Source: an uncultured Clostridia bacterium
Lineage (GTDB): Bacteria > Bacillota > Clostridia > TANB77 > CAG-508
Direction of reading: 5' to 3'
Assembly: GCA_947628085.1 (NCBI GenBank)
Contig: CANQYM010000010.1
Location: 1 to 47,682 of the forward strand
Length of the DNA stretch: 47,682 nt
The notes below the pieces were generated by a model. The model was given only the letters and a program-made list of their open reading frames with translations. It was not told the origin of the DNA and did no database searches. The first letter of the stretch is position 1; each line of letters starts with the position of its first letter. The translations under genes were made by a program, and so were the position numbers. Shown piece after piece: positions 21,187 through 30,112 of this stretch.

Positions 21187-23206
21187 ATGAAAAAGTATTC
21201 GAAAATTTTAATAATATTAATTATAGCTTTATTTTTAGAAGTAATTGTTTTTAACATTACTTCTTATCGTTTATTATTTGGAAAATATGAAGAAAAAACA
21301 TTTCGAAATCTAGAATTTGTAAATTATAACAATGGAAAAGCACTTGTAAAAATAAAAAATTTAAATCAAAAAGTTGGAACAGTAAAACTAGAATTAAAAG
21401 ATTTTGATGAAACAACAGAATATCAAGTGCTTTTTTCAGATGAAACAAGTGATGATTTTAGAGATGTAAATTCAAAATTTTATGTTCAAAATTATGAAAA
21501 ATCAAAATATGTTCCATTATACTTATCTGGAAATACAAAAGAAATTATACTTTCAGTAGACAAGAAAATATATGATGAAAATAAAATAGATAAAGTTATA
21601 GTAAATGCTAAAATACCATTTGAATTTAACATAGTTAGATTTATATCAGTTTTTCTATTTATGTTATTTATATATTCTGCAAAAAATGAAAAGTTATTTA
21701 GTGAACCTTATTCAAAAAAGAATTTTAAGCATGAATTGATTTTGTTAGCAATATTATTACTGTTTATGATAATTTTATCAGAAATAAATTCATATTCTAC
21801 TGAAGAATATGACTTAGAAGGAGATACAAGCTTTGCAAAATTTTTAAATACAGAAGGTGGAATCTATAATAAAGATTTTGTAGAATCTATAAAACAAGGA
21901 AAATTTTATCTTTTAAATGGTCCAGATGAAAAATTACTAAACTTAGAAAATCCATATGACAATATAACAAGAGATAAAACAGTTCAAAGAGATGAAGACT
22001 ATAATTGGGATACAGCTTTCTATAAAGGTTATGAATATATTTATTTTGGAATATTACCATTATTACTAACATTTTTACCATATAATTTAATATTCCATAA
22101 ATATTTAAAAATTTCAGTAGTTGTGTTTATTTTCTCAATTTTTATATTTATTTTACTAAAAGAAATACTTTTAAAAATACTTTCAAAGTATTTTGATAAT
22201 ATTCCTTTTAAAAATGTGGTTTATGCTTTAATAATTTTCTGCTCAGGAACACTAATTCTTTATGCAAATGGTATGTCTAGAGTTTATGAACTTGTTATAA
22301 TTGTGCGGATTATACTTTGTTTTACAAGGAATTTATTTTATTTTAAAATCGGCAGAAAGTGACAATAAAAAATATTTTAATATATTTTTAGGTTCACTTT
22401 TCTTAGCATTATCTGTTGCTTGCAGACCTACAGATTTACTTGCATCACTATTAATTGTTCCATATCTTATTAATTTATTAATAGAAAATATTAAAGAATT
22501 TAAACAAAATAAAGCAAAACTAGTTAAATTAATTTTGGCTGTTGGACTACCTTATATAACAGTTGGAATTTTGCTTATGTGTTATAACTATATAAGATTT
22601 GAAAATCCATTTGATTTTGGAGCAAAATATCAACTTACTATAACAAATCTATATAATTTAAAAAGCAGATTTTATGTTATACCAGTAGGATTAATTACTA
22701 ATTTATTTGGAATACCAAACTTTATATTAGATTTTCCTTTTATGGTTAATAATGGAAACATTCCAGTATTTTATGGATATTACTATGTAGAATCTATGCT
22801 TGGAGGATTATTTATTTTAGCACCAATATGCTTTTTAACATTTTTTATAAGAAAAGCAAATAAAAAATGTGAGAAAAAGGAACTAAAAATAATAATTAAT
22901 TCTCTTATAATTGTAGGACTAATAATAGCAATTATAAGTGTAATGATGGCTGGAAGTAATGAAAGATATTTAATAGATTATGCTTGGATGTTTATTTTAG
23001 CAGGAATTTTAATTTTCTGCATTATATATAATAGCTTAAAATCAGATGAAGCAAAAAAAATTTTACAATATATTTTTGCTGTTACTTCAATTTATATGTT
23101 TTTAATTTCAATTATAACAGGAATTGTTTCAGAAAAAAGCTATTTAAAAGATCATTCGCCAGACACATATTATAAAATGAAATATACAGTATGTTTTTGG
23201 GAATAG
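21187..23206 (+). CDS. Polytopic membrane protein, GT-C glycosyltransferase-like, read through a CGG +1 shift
   Basis: Two overlapping frames (21187-22362 and 22301-23206) make one protein of about 672 aa if the C at 22306 is skipped. The join is VIIV then GLYFVLQG. The N-terminal span is followed by an extracytoplasmic beta-rich segment (~30-130), then a GT-C-like arrangement of about ten spans that crosses the join without a gap. The second frame has no ribosome site and begins in the middle of a membrane segment, so it is not a separate gene. The ribosome site AAAAGGA precedes the ATG at 21187. The work of the protein is unknown; its neighbours suggest surface glycan assembly. If the extra C is a real mutation in an organism that decodes CGG normally, this is a pseudogene. 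Confidence 0.7.
22306..22308 (+). other. In-frame CGG at +1 frameshift, site 1
   Basis: The frame reads ATT GTG CGG ATT and meets a stop at 22360-22362. The +1 frame has a stop at 22298-22300, so the shift must occur between 22301 and 22362. Skipping the C gives GTG GGA TTA TAC. This is the only in-frame CGG in the gene. Confidence 0.7.
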
Positions 23207-23222
23207 GGAAAGGAAACTAAAA

Positions 23223-24279
23223 ATGAAATTACTAATGCATACTTGTTGTGCACCATGTAGCGTATATTGTATAGATTCTTTAAGAAAAGAAGGAATTGAA
23301 CCAACATTATATTGGTTTAATCCAAATATACATCCATACATAGAATATAAAACAAGAAGAGATACTTTAATAGAATATTCAAAAATGATAAATGCAAAGC
23401 TTATTATAAATGAGAATTATGGTTTAAAAGATTTTTGCAAAAATGTAGTAGATGATTTAGAAAATAGATGTGTAAATTATTGTTATAAAGTTCGCTTAGA
23501 GGAAACCATAAAATATGCGAAAGAAAATGGTTTTGATACATTTACTACAACTCTTTTAGTAAGTCCATACCAAAAACATGATGAAATAAAATTATTATGT
23601 GAGAACTTAGCTAAAAAATATGAGATTGAATTTTTATACAGAGATTTTAGAGTTGGTTTTAGAGAAGGACAAGCAAAAGCAAGAGATTTAGGATTATATA
23701 TGCAAAAATATTGTGGTTGTATTTTTTCTGAGGCAAGTTCAAACTATGATCACATTATTTCTGAACAGAAAGTTCGACCTCTTGAAAATAAAATTACAGA
23801 ACGTAAAATTAGATTAGGTTGGGATGTACCAAATTTAGAATTAAGACCATATAAAAATGGAAATACGGAACAAATTAAATTTATCTATGATTTAAAAAAG
23901 AAAGTTTATCAAAAATATGTAGAAAATATTTACGGAGAATGGAATGATGAAATCCAAAAAAAGTTGTTTGATAAATTTATGAAAGAAAATTCAAAGAATA
24001 TAGAACTCATATATTTAAAAGATGAATTAGTACGGATTTTACAATGGAAAAGAAATAGATGATAATATTTTTGAGATAGGAAATATTTGTATAAAACCAG
24101 AATATCAAAACAAAGGAATTGGAACAGCAATAATAAAAGAAAGTATATTTGAAAATAAAGAAAAAAGCATAAAATTACAAGCATTTAAAATAAATGAAAG
24201 AGCAATTAAGTTATATGAAAAAATGGGATTTAAAAAAGTGATGGAAACAAAAACGCATTATATAATGACAAAAAAATAA
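23223..24279 (+). CDS. queH: QueH epoxyqueuosine reductase fused to GNAT acetyltransferase, read through a CGG +1 shift
   Basis: About 351 aa if the C at 24033 is skipped. Residues 1-~200 are QueH (DUF208), which reduces epoxyqueuosine to queuosine in tRNA. They contain HTCCAPCS (~6-13), CVNYCYKVRLEETI (~85-98) and KYCGCIFSE (~160-168), the metal and redox cysteines. From ~215 a GNAT domain begins (LELRPYKNG) and continues after the shift as VGFYNGKEIDDNIFE, then the acetyl-CoA loop IKPEYQNKGIGTAII and the terminal NERAIKLYEKMGF. The unshifted frame stops 9 codons past the CGG (stop 24060-24062), before the acetyl-CoA loop. The +1 protein is a textbook GNAT, which is strong evidence that the shifted reading is the ancestral one. 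QueH with a C-terminal GNAT is a fusion worth noting. Confidence 0.85.
24033..24035 (+). other. In-frame CGG at +1 frameshift, site 2
   Basis: TTA GTA CGG ATT in the zero frame. The +1 frame is closed by TAG at 24028-24030 and the zero frame by TGA at 24060-24062, leaving a window of about 30 nt. Skipping the C gives GTA GGA TTT TAC and restores a complete acetyltransferase domain. Confidence 0.8.
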
Positions 24280-24346
24280 TTATAATTAATGATGAGATAA
24301 TATAATTAAACAAAAGATGGATTATAATAAGAAACGAGGTAAAATT

Positions 24347-27201
24347 GTGAACATAGGACAAAGAATAAGATTGCAATTTTATAGAAATAGATATAAAAAT
24401 ATGGGAATAAATAGAAGATATGCTGAAAAATTAGCATACTACTTAGAATTAGATGATTCAAATTTATCCTATGATGAAAAAGTAAAAATAATAAAAGGAC
24501 TAAATCAAGATGAAAAAATAAGATGCTTAAATAGTAGTAAAATTGTCCTTGATCAAAATTCAAGAAGAGAAATACTACAAGATATGGAACCATTAGAACT
24601 ATTAAAAGGAGTAAATCTTACAGATGAAGAGAAAGATGTTGTTGTAAAAAAAATTGGTAGCGAAGAACAGCTTTTAACATGTTTAGCCGAATTAGATAAT
24701 AGTGAAAAAGTAGATATTTTAAGTAGAGCAAAATATGAAATCACAATAGATATTTTACGAAATAAAACTATAGAAATAGAAGATAGTGATAGAAAAAAAG
24801 TAATAAGTAGTTTAGATGAAAGTGAAAAAATAGGCACAGTTTTAGATGAAGAAGAAAATTTATATTTTCGTATTGAATTAATGAGTTCATTAACAGATGA
24901 AAAAAAGTTTGAATTATTAAACCAAATAGAAAATTCATCAACAGCACTAACATATTCTCAAAAAGCACAAATTATTTCTACAATGGATGAAGAAAATAAA
25001 ATTCAAGCATTAAAAATGTATAAAATGGACCCAAAAACACAAATCAGCTTATTTCAAGATTTGTCAGAAGAAAGTATAGTAGGAATTTTAAATGAAACAG
25101 GATATTCAAGTGAACATATAGAATTTTTGATAAATAATATTTCTGATGAATCTAAGATGGCGATAAACTTAGGCAAAAATAATAGAATAAAACAAAGTTT
25201 AATGGCAAGTTTATCTACATTATATGAGAAAGAAAAAATTGAGTTTTTTGATTTAAATTCTGTAGCCGGTTCAATGGAAGAAACATTAAATAGCAGTAAG
25301 TATTTAGACGAACGAACACTTAATCAGTTAGAAGTAATATCTAGCTTATCAGATAAATTTGAACCATTGAAAATGAATTATATTGACATACTAATAGACA
25401 GAATAAGTAGAGAAAAAGAATCATCTCATGATGATAGTATTGTACGGAACTATAATAGAATTAACAGCTGGTTTAACAGATGATAATAGAAGAGAATATG
25501 CTAAAAAAATAAATGAAGTATTAGATAAAAAAGAAATTAATCTTTCTATAAATAAGGAAATGAATAGAAGCAGATTATTGCCACAGTCTGCTAAAAAATT
25601 TATAGAAGTAGCATATCCTGATGAAGCCAATGAAAAAATTCAATTATTAGAAATGTTAGAAAGAAATAATCCAAATATAGAAAAAAGCATAGATATAGGA
25701 TTTTTAGAAAAAGAATATTTTAAATTTTTTGGAGCTAAAAAAACAGAATTTATTGGAACAAGTTATTCTTTGCAAGAAAAAATTGTATCTTTAGAGGATA
25801 ACGAAAAAGATATGTTATTTAAACTATTTCCCGTTGTTAAAGATAACAAAGAATGGAATTATTATTTAAATACACTATTAGATACGTTACAAGGCGGGCA
25901 ATTTTCAAATTTGTGTAATCAACTTTCAGAAAACCAAGAAGAGTTTGATTATGAAAAAATGTTTAATATCATTATTAATGATTCTGAAAATTTATTTGGA
26001 ATACAAAATATTGAAGATATAGATAATTATGAAGAAATAAGAAAAAATATATGCGATAAAATAATTAGAGGAGATAATGATATACCAACAAGATTTACTG
26101 AAATGACATCATTGGAGCGAAAAAAGTTTGCATATTTAGAAAGAATATATGGACATGATACTAAAGTAGCACAAAGAATTTCAGAAACATATGGTCCTCA
26201 TATTGATGAAATAAATAATGATGAACTCAAAAATTATGTTAAATCAATAGAACTAATTCTAAACGAAGAAGATGAAAGTAAATTAGATAGATTATGTGAT
26301 GTAAAAGGCATAGATAAAGAGATAGTGGATACTATTTCAATAGAGAAATCATTACAAGAAGAATATGGAAAACTGTTTGACAAATCTTTATATCGTGTAC
26401 AAGATAGTAGTGAAAAATATAAGGGTAATGAGTTTGGAAGAAATGTACCAGACGTATATGATGCAGGCTCAGACTTTAAAATGGTTATACATGCAGTAGA
26501 TGCTATTGATAATAGAGGAGACGACAGACTAATAAGACAGAACTATTATGAATATTGGAACAGAAAAGACTTTAATAGGCAAATGAGTTGTAGCTATATA
26601 ACTAATAAACAATTAAAGAGAGCAAATGATTATAGTATTACGTTTGGATTTGTAGATATGCCAGAATCTTTATTGCTAATGGGACCTGATGATATAGGCA
26701 CAAGAACTAATAACACAATAGCAACAAGTGACATTAATCAATTTTTGTCACCCGATGAGCTTAGTGATAACACAGTTAAAAGAAATAATGGTGGATGGAA
26801 TGAAATGGTATATTCACCTTACACAACAACATTAAGTGAAGATGGCAAAATAACAAAACAAAAAAAACAACCTGATTACATAGTTGTATATAAGAAAAAT
26901 CGGTCAAATAATGGATGATGTAAATCTAGTATTACAGGTTAAGAAGGATTTTGAAACAGCAGGTATTCATATACCAATAGTTGTTGTTGATGTTGATAGA
27001 TGCCAAACAAAAGAACATGAAACAATAGAAAAAGAAAAGACAGAAGTAACATTAGAAGATTTTAAAGAAAATTGGAACATATGCAAGCAAAATGTATCTG
27101 AGCGAAGAAATATATTAAACCAAATAAATCAATTGGCTAAAGGCATAGATGTAGCTATGCAAGAAAAAGAAGGAGAGACAATTAAAGATGAAGGAAGATA
27201 A
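24347..27201 (+). CDS. Large hypothetical protein read through two CGG +1 shifts
   Basis: About 950 aa if the C residues at 25445 and 26901 are both skipped. I start at GTG 24347 because CGAGG (24335-24339) lies 7 nt upstream. An in-frame ATG at 24317 has no ribosome site. The first ~350 residues are helical with loose repeats of the type L-x-x-D/E-E-K (NQDEKIRCL, TDEEKDVVV, DNSEKVDIL, DESEKIGTV, TDEKKFELL). A central charged region (~370-700) leads to a more conserved-looking C-terminal part (PDYIVVYKKN joined to GQIMDDVNLVLQ, then HIPIVVVDVDRC). There is no signal peptide or membrane segment. I do not recognise a catalytic motif. It leads an accessory block running to 29852. Confidence 0.65.
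25445..25447 (+). other. In-frame CGG at +1 frameshift, site 3
   Basis: ATT GTA CGG AAC in the zero frame, which stops at 25481-25483. Skipping the C gives GTA GGA ACT ATA, joining DDSIV to GTIIELTAG. The downstream frame has no ribosome site. Confidence 0.7.
26901..26903 (+). other. In-frame CGG at +1 frameshift, site 4
   Basis: AAA AAT CGG TCA in the zero frame, stopping at 26916-26918. The +1 frame is closed at 26881-26883 (TAG). Skipping the C gives AAT GGT CAA ATA, joining VVYKKN to GQIMDDVNL. Confidence 0.7.
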
Positions 27202-27289
27202 TTTGGAAGAAGTATTGCATGAGTATGGTAGAGTGGGAAAAGAAATTATACAGATTTTATCAACTAATAGAAATGATAAAAAGGAGTAA
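27188..27289 (+). CDS. Possible 33-aa peptide
   Basis: ATG at 27188 overlaps the last codons of the preceding gene. The frame encodes 33 charged residues (MKEDNLEEVLHEYGRVGKE...NDKKE). AAGGAGAGA (27171-27179) stands 8 nt upstream, and the stop is 6 nt before the next start. The position and ribosome site suggest a translated linker peptide. Nothing else supports it. Confidence 0.35.
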   Translation: MKEDNLEEVLHEYGRVGKEIIQILSTNRNDKKE

Positions 27290-27295
27290 GAAATA

Positions 27296-27715
27296 ATGGA
27301 AAATGCATTGGCAGAAGTATATGATATTATAATGCATTCAGAAAATACAGTAATAGAAAAAATTCCACATAAATTCATAAAGTTTTTAGAAGATAATAAA
27401 AATAACAATTATAAAGTAAATATTGATTATAATAAAAATATAAATAATCAAAAATTATTAAAAGACACTAGAATAATTTTATCTTTAATTTATAGAGATT
27501 ACTTAGTAACAAAAGAACAAAAAAATATTTTAATAGAGCAAGAAGAAAAATATTTAAAAGATAAATATGAAGTTAAATTTGATAGACCAAATATTGCACA
27601 AAAGAGTGAAGATAACAACTTATCAGTTGAAGAAAGTATTCAAATGATAGAACATAAAGAATCAATCTTTAAAAAAATAGTAAATAAAATATTGGATTTT
27701 TTCCATTTAAAATAA
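27296..27715 (+). CDS. Small helical protein, paralogue A
   Basis: 139 aa, unrecognised. The core reads IPHKFIKFLEDNKNNNYKVN, then IDYNKNINNQKLLKDTRIIL and SLIYRDYLVTKEQKNIL. The protein at 29544-29852 has the same sequence of elements: a short helix, an ID-x-N-K motif, then a helix with L-Y/S-x-L-Y-x-Y/K-Y-x-x-T/K-x-E-x-K. This one has an extra C-terminal amphipathic basic helix (ESIFKKIVNKILDFFHLK) that could bind membrane. The ribosome site AAGGAG is 8 nt before the ATG. It lies between the two large proteins of the accessory block. Confidence 0.65.
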   Translation: MENALAEVYDIIMHSENTVIEKIPHKFIKFLEDNKNNNYKVNIDYNKNINNQKLLKDTRIILSLIYRDYLVTKEQKNILIEQEEKYLKDKYEVKFDRPNIAQKSEDNNLSVEESIQMIEHKESIFKKIVNKILDFFHLK

Positions 27716-27757
27716 GTACTAAATATTTATATTACCAAATGATGGAGGCAAAACATA

Positions 27758-29566
27758 TTGGAAGACAATAAAAAATATAATACTGGAAGGCCTAATGAAA
27801 AACTTCCAGAAAATGAAGAAGAAAGAGCTTCAGTAATAAGAACATGGTCTGAAGGAAATGAACATCTAGAAAATGCAATTACTAATTGTATTAATAATGG
27901 TATAGAAACATGGGCCTGTTGTGCAGGACATCATTATATAGATTTTCCATATTTATCAATGAAAATAAATGAAGAAAATAAAGAAAAAATTTTAAGTATA
28001 ATGCAGGCTTTAGCAAATATGCCAGGAGTAACTATAGATGTATCCTTTATGAACAGAGGTGCACAGGGTGAATTATTAACTATTACTTCAAATATGAAAA
28101 ATAGAGACAAATGTTTTGATGCAATAAGTAAAGCATCAAGAAATCCACTTAAACTAGAAGAAACAAATGAAATAGTACAAGCATTGTGGAAATTGCATAG
28201 TGGGTTAACCTCATATCAAATTGAACATGATGCAGAAATTACAAATTCAAGATTGAAAGGACGAGTATTAACAATTCGTCCAGTTTCTAAAAATTTTTCA
28301 AATGTTTTAGATGAGTTTATGAAAAGACATAATATTATGCAAGTTTATTATAAAAAAAGTTTTTTAAGCATTAGTAAATTGAAAGAATTAACTGAAAATA
28401 TAACAAATAGAGCAAAAGAGAAATTTGGTAAGACATATAATGGGAGAAATATTATGAATGAAGAAGAAAAACAAAGACTAGAAAATTTAAAAAAGTTTTT
28501 TGATAGTGATGAATTAATAAAACAAACTCTTATAGATATAGATCCTAATCAAAAAGATGACTATAATTCTGAAAGTAGAATTAGTTATATAGATAGAATT
28601 TTTCAAGAGGCCAAAAGTATGGAATTTGAATTTTTATCTGTGTGTAGAAATTTTGAAATAAATCCTGATTTAATAAAAGAAAAATTCTCTCAAATAAATG
28701 AAAGATTAGTAGGTTTTAATTATTCTACTGGTAACATTAGAAAACTATATAAAGAAAATTTTACAGACATGAATGCTCAATTATTTGATAGTGTTAGAAA
28801 AAAATTTTTCACAGATAGAGATTCTTTAGACGAGTCAGATTTAAGATTATTAATTCAAAAATCTAAAACAGTAAACGAATTACTACATATTCTTCATTCT
28901 TATGTAACTTATAATAAAGAAAATCTAAGACAATTGCCTATTATAGATAAAAAAGAGCATGGACCAAATGCTTCTATAACATTATATGGAGAAGAAACAG
29001 AACTTGCAAAAAAAATATTCGAAGATTTTCCTGAAGATTTAGTTACAGGTAATACAGAAATATTTGGAATAAGAAATAAAGTAATAATGGTAGTAAAAGG
29101 TAGAGGAAAAGAGCTTTTATTAGATGTAGGCAAAGTTGAAAACCAAGCTAATAATTTTTATGTTACTAAATATTTCTTTTCAGGATTAGAAGGTATAATA
29201 AATGCTTCTCAAATGCGCGAATTTGGCAAACTTGATGAAAATGGTATTACAGGATCGCTTGATTCTGATGAAGAAAGAGTTATTCAAGATTTGTTTGAAT
29301 TCATAGAAAAAGTACCATTAGATAGAGGACTTGAGCCAGAAAGTAAGAAAAGCACTAAAAAAAGTAAAAAATTTTCTGTAGAAGAATTTGGAAATGATAT
29401 TGCAAAGAAAAAAGGGGAAAATGGAAGAAAAATCTCTAATGTAGGTAAGATGCTTGAATTAATGAGAGATGTTAGTAGAAAATTACACTCAAAATCAATG
29501 GAAGAAAGTCCTAAAGAAGGTGAAGAAAAAGGAGAAATCGGAGATGAAAAATCAGATAGAGATTAG
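27758..29566 (+). CDS. Large hypothetical protein of the accessory block
   Basis: 602 aa, starting at TTG 27758 with GGAGG at 27744-27748. The N-terminal region (~1-130) has GRPNEKLPENEEERASVIRT, then TNCINNGIETWACCAGHHY with a Cys-Cys and two His, which may be a metal or ligand site. A helical middle follows, and residues ~380-500 look beta-rich (ASITLYGEETELAKK, IMVVKGRGKELLLDVGKV). The last ~90 residues are Lys/Glu/Ser-rich and probably disordered. There is no membrane segment. I do not recognise the family. Its end overlaps the start of the next small gene by 23 nt, a sign of translational coupling. Confidence 0.65.
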   Translation: MEDNKKYNTGRPNEKLPENEEERASVIRTWSEGNEHLENAITNCINNGIETWACCAGHHYIDFPYLSMKINEENKEKILSIMQALANMPGVTIDVSFMNRGAQGELLTITSNMKNRDKCFDAISKASRNPLKLEETNEIVQALWKLHSGLTSYQIEHDAEITNSRLKGRVLTIRPVSKNFSNVLDEFMKRHNIMQVYYKKSFLSISKLKELTENITNRAKEKFGKTYNGRNIMNEEEKQRLENLKKFFDSDELIKQTLIDIDPNQKDDYNSESRISYIDRIFQEAKSMEFEFLSVCRNFEINPDLIKEKFSQINERLVGFNYSTGNIRKLYKENFTDMNAQLFDSVRKKFFTDRDSLDESDLRLLIQKSKTVNELLHILHSYVTYNKENLRQLPIIDKKEHGPNASITLYGEETELAKKIFEDFPEDLVTGNTEIFGIRNKVIMVVKGRGKELLLDVGKVENQANNFYVTKYFFSGLEGIINASQMREFGKLDENGITGSLDSDEERVIQDLFEFIEKVPLDRGLEPESKKSTKKSKKFSVEEFGNDIAKKKGENGRKISNVGKMLELMRDVSRKLHSKSMEESPKEGEEKGEIGDEKSDRD

Positions 29567-29852
29567 TAATATAGCTAAAGAAACTATCGAGGTATTAAAT
29601 CATTTTGATGAAGAATTTACTTCTAAAATATCAAAAACATTTTTAAACAATTTGTATGAACTTTCTAAAAATTCAAATATAAAGGTAATTATAGATGAAA
29701 ATAAAGAACTTAAAGATCAAAATATTTCAGAAGAATGTAAAGATTTATTATCTATACTATATTATAAATATATTGCAACAGAAGAAGAAAAAACGGATAT
29801 TATAGAAATTTGGAAAAACAATGATATTTTATATAAAAATTCTAAAAAATAA
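29544..29852 (+). CDS. Small helical protein, paralogue B
   Basis: 102 aa. I start at ATG 29544, just after AAAGGAGAAATCGGAG inside the end of the preceding gene. An upstream TTG at 29469 would overlap that gene by a further 75 nt without a ribosome site. The layout KISKTFLNNLYELSKNSNIK, then VIIDENKELKDQNISEECKD and LLSILYYKYIATEEEKTDI parallels the protein at 27296-27715. The block thus runs small A, large, small B. The function is unknown. Confidence 0.65.
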   Translation: MKNQIEISNIAKETIEVLNHFDEEFTSKISKTFLNNLYELSKNSNIKVIIDENKELKDQNISEECKDLLSILYYKYIATEEEKTDIIEIWKNNDILYKNSKK

Positions 29853-29910
29853 CTATAAAAGCAATTATAGAAATTAAAGTAATAAAAAATATAGAAAAAA
29901 TATAAGTAAA

Positions 29911-29953
29911 AAGCGTCAATTATTGAGAATATTAATAAATTGACACTTTTTTA
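29911..29953 (+). terminator. Terminator of the accessory block
   Basis: AAGCGTCAATT (29911-29921) pairs with AATTGACACTT (29938-29948) at 10 of 11 positions and is followed by a T-rich run. Its 3' arm contains the -35 box of the next promoter. Confidence 0.65.
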
Positions 29954-29968
29954 TTTTTATTGTATACT
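29940..29968 (+). promoter_or_regulatory. Strong promoter ahead of the foreign flavoprotein gene
   Basis: TTGACA (29940-29945), 17 nt, TATACT (29963-29968). The predicted start near 29975 falls at a perfect hairpin GTAAAGC-ATT-GCTTTAC (29976-29992). A second small hairpin follows (30004-30019). The leader is about 140 nt long. Confidence 0.75.
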
Positions 29969-30112
29969 TATTTATGTAAAGCATTGCTTTACATTACTAC
30001 TAATGCACAAACTAGTGCAATGGAAAGGGGGTTATTTTTGTTACTTTTAGACACGCACGACCAACAAAGAGCATAGCGCTCAGAATCTTAGGCTAAAGGA
30101 GGACCGAACAAC

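Noticed and set aside
22301..23206. Second frame as an independent gene
   Set aside because: No ribosome site, a start inside a membrane helix, and seamless continuity with the upstream frame after a one-base skip.
21187..27201. Simple pseudogene decay as the explanation for all frame breaks
   Set aside because: Every break is the same change (extra C before GGN giving in-frame CGG), with no premature stops, deletions or other-type frameshifts. A systematic sequencing artefact remains possible and is kept as the main rival.
30051..30064. Resemblance of CGCACGACCAAC to CGCAGCGACCAAC in the repeat core at 7793
   Set aside because: Only about a dozen bases agree and the flanks differ completely; likely chance.
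30038..30076. 12-codon leader peptide (TTG start after AAAGGGGG) before the flavoprotein gene
   Set aside because: The ribosome-site spacing is plausible, but the peptide has no run of regulatory codons and no attenuator follows, so there is nothing to support function.
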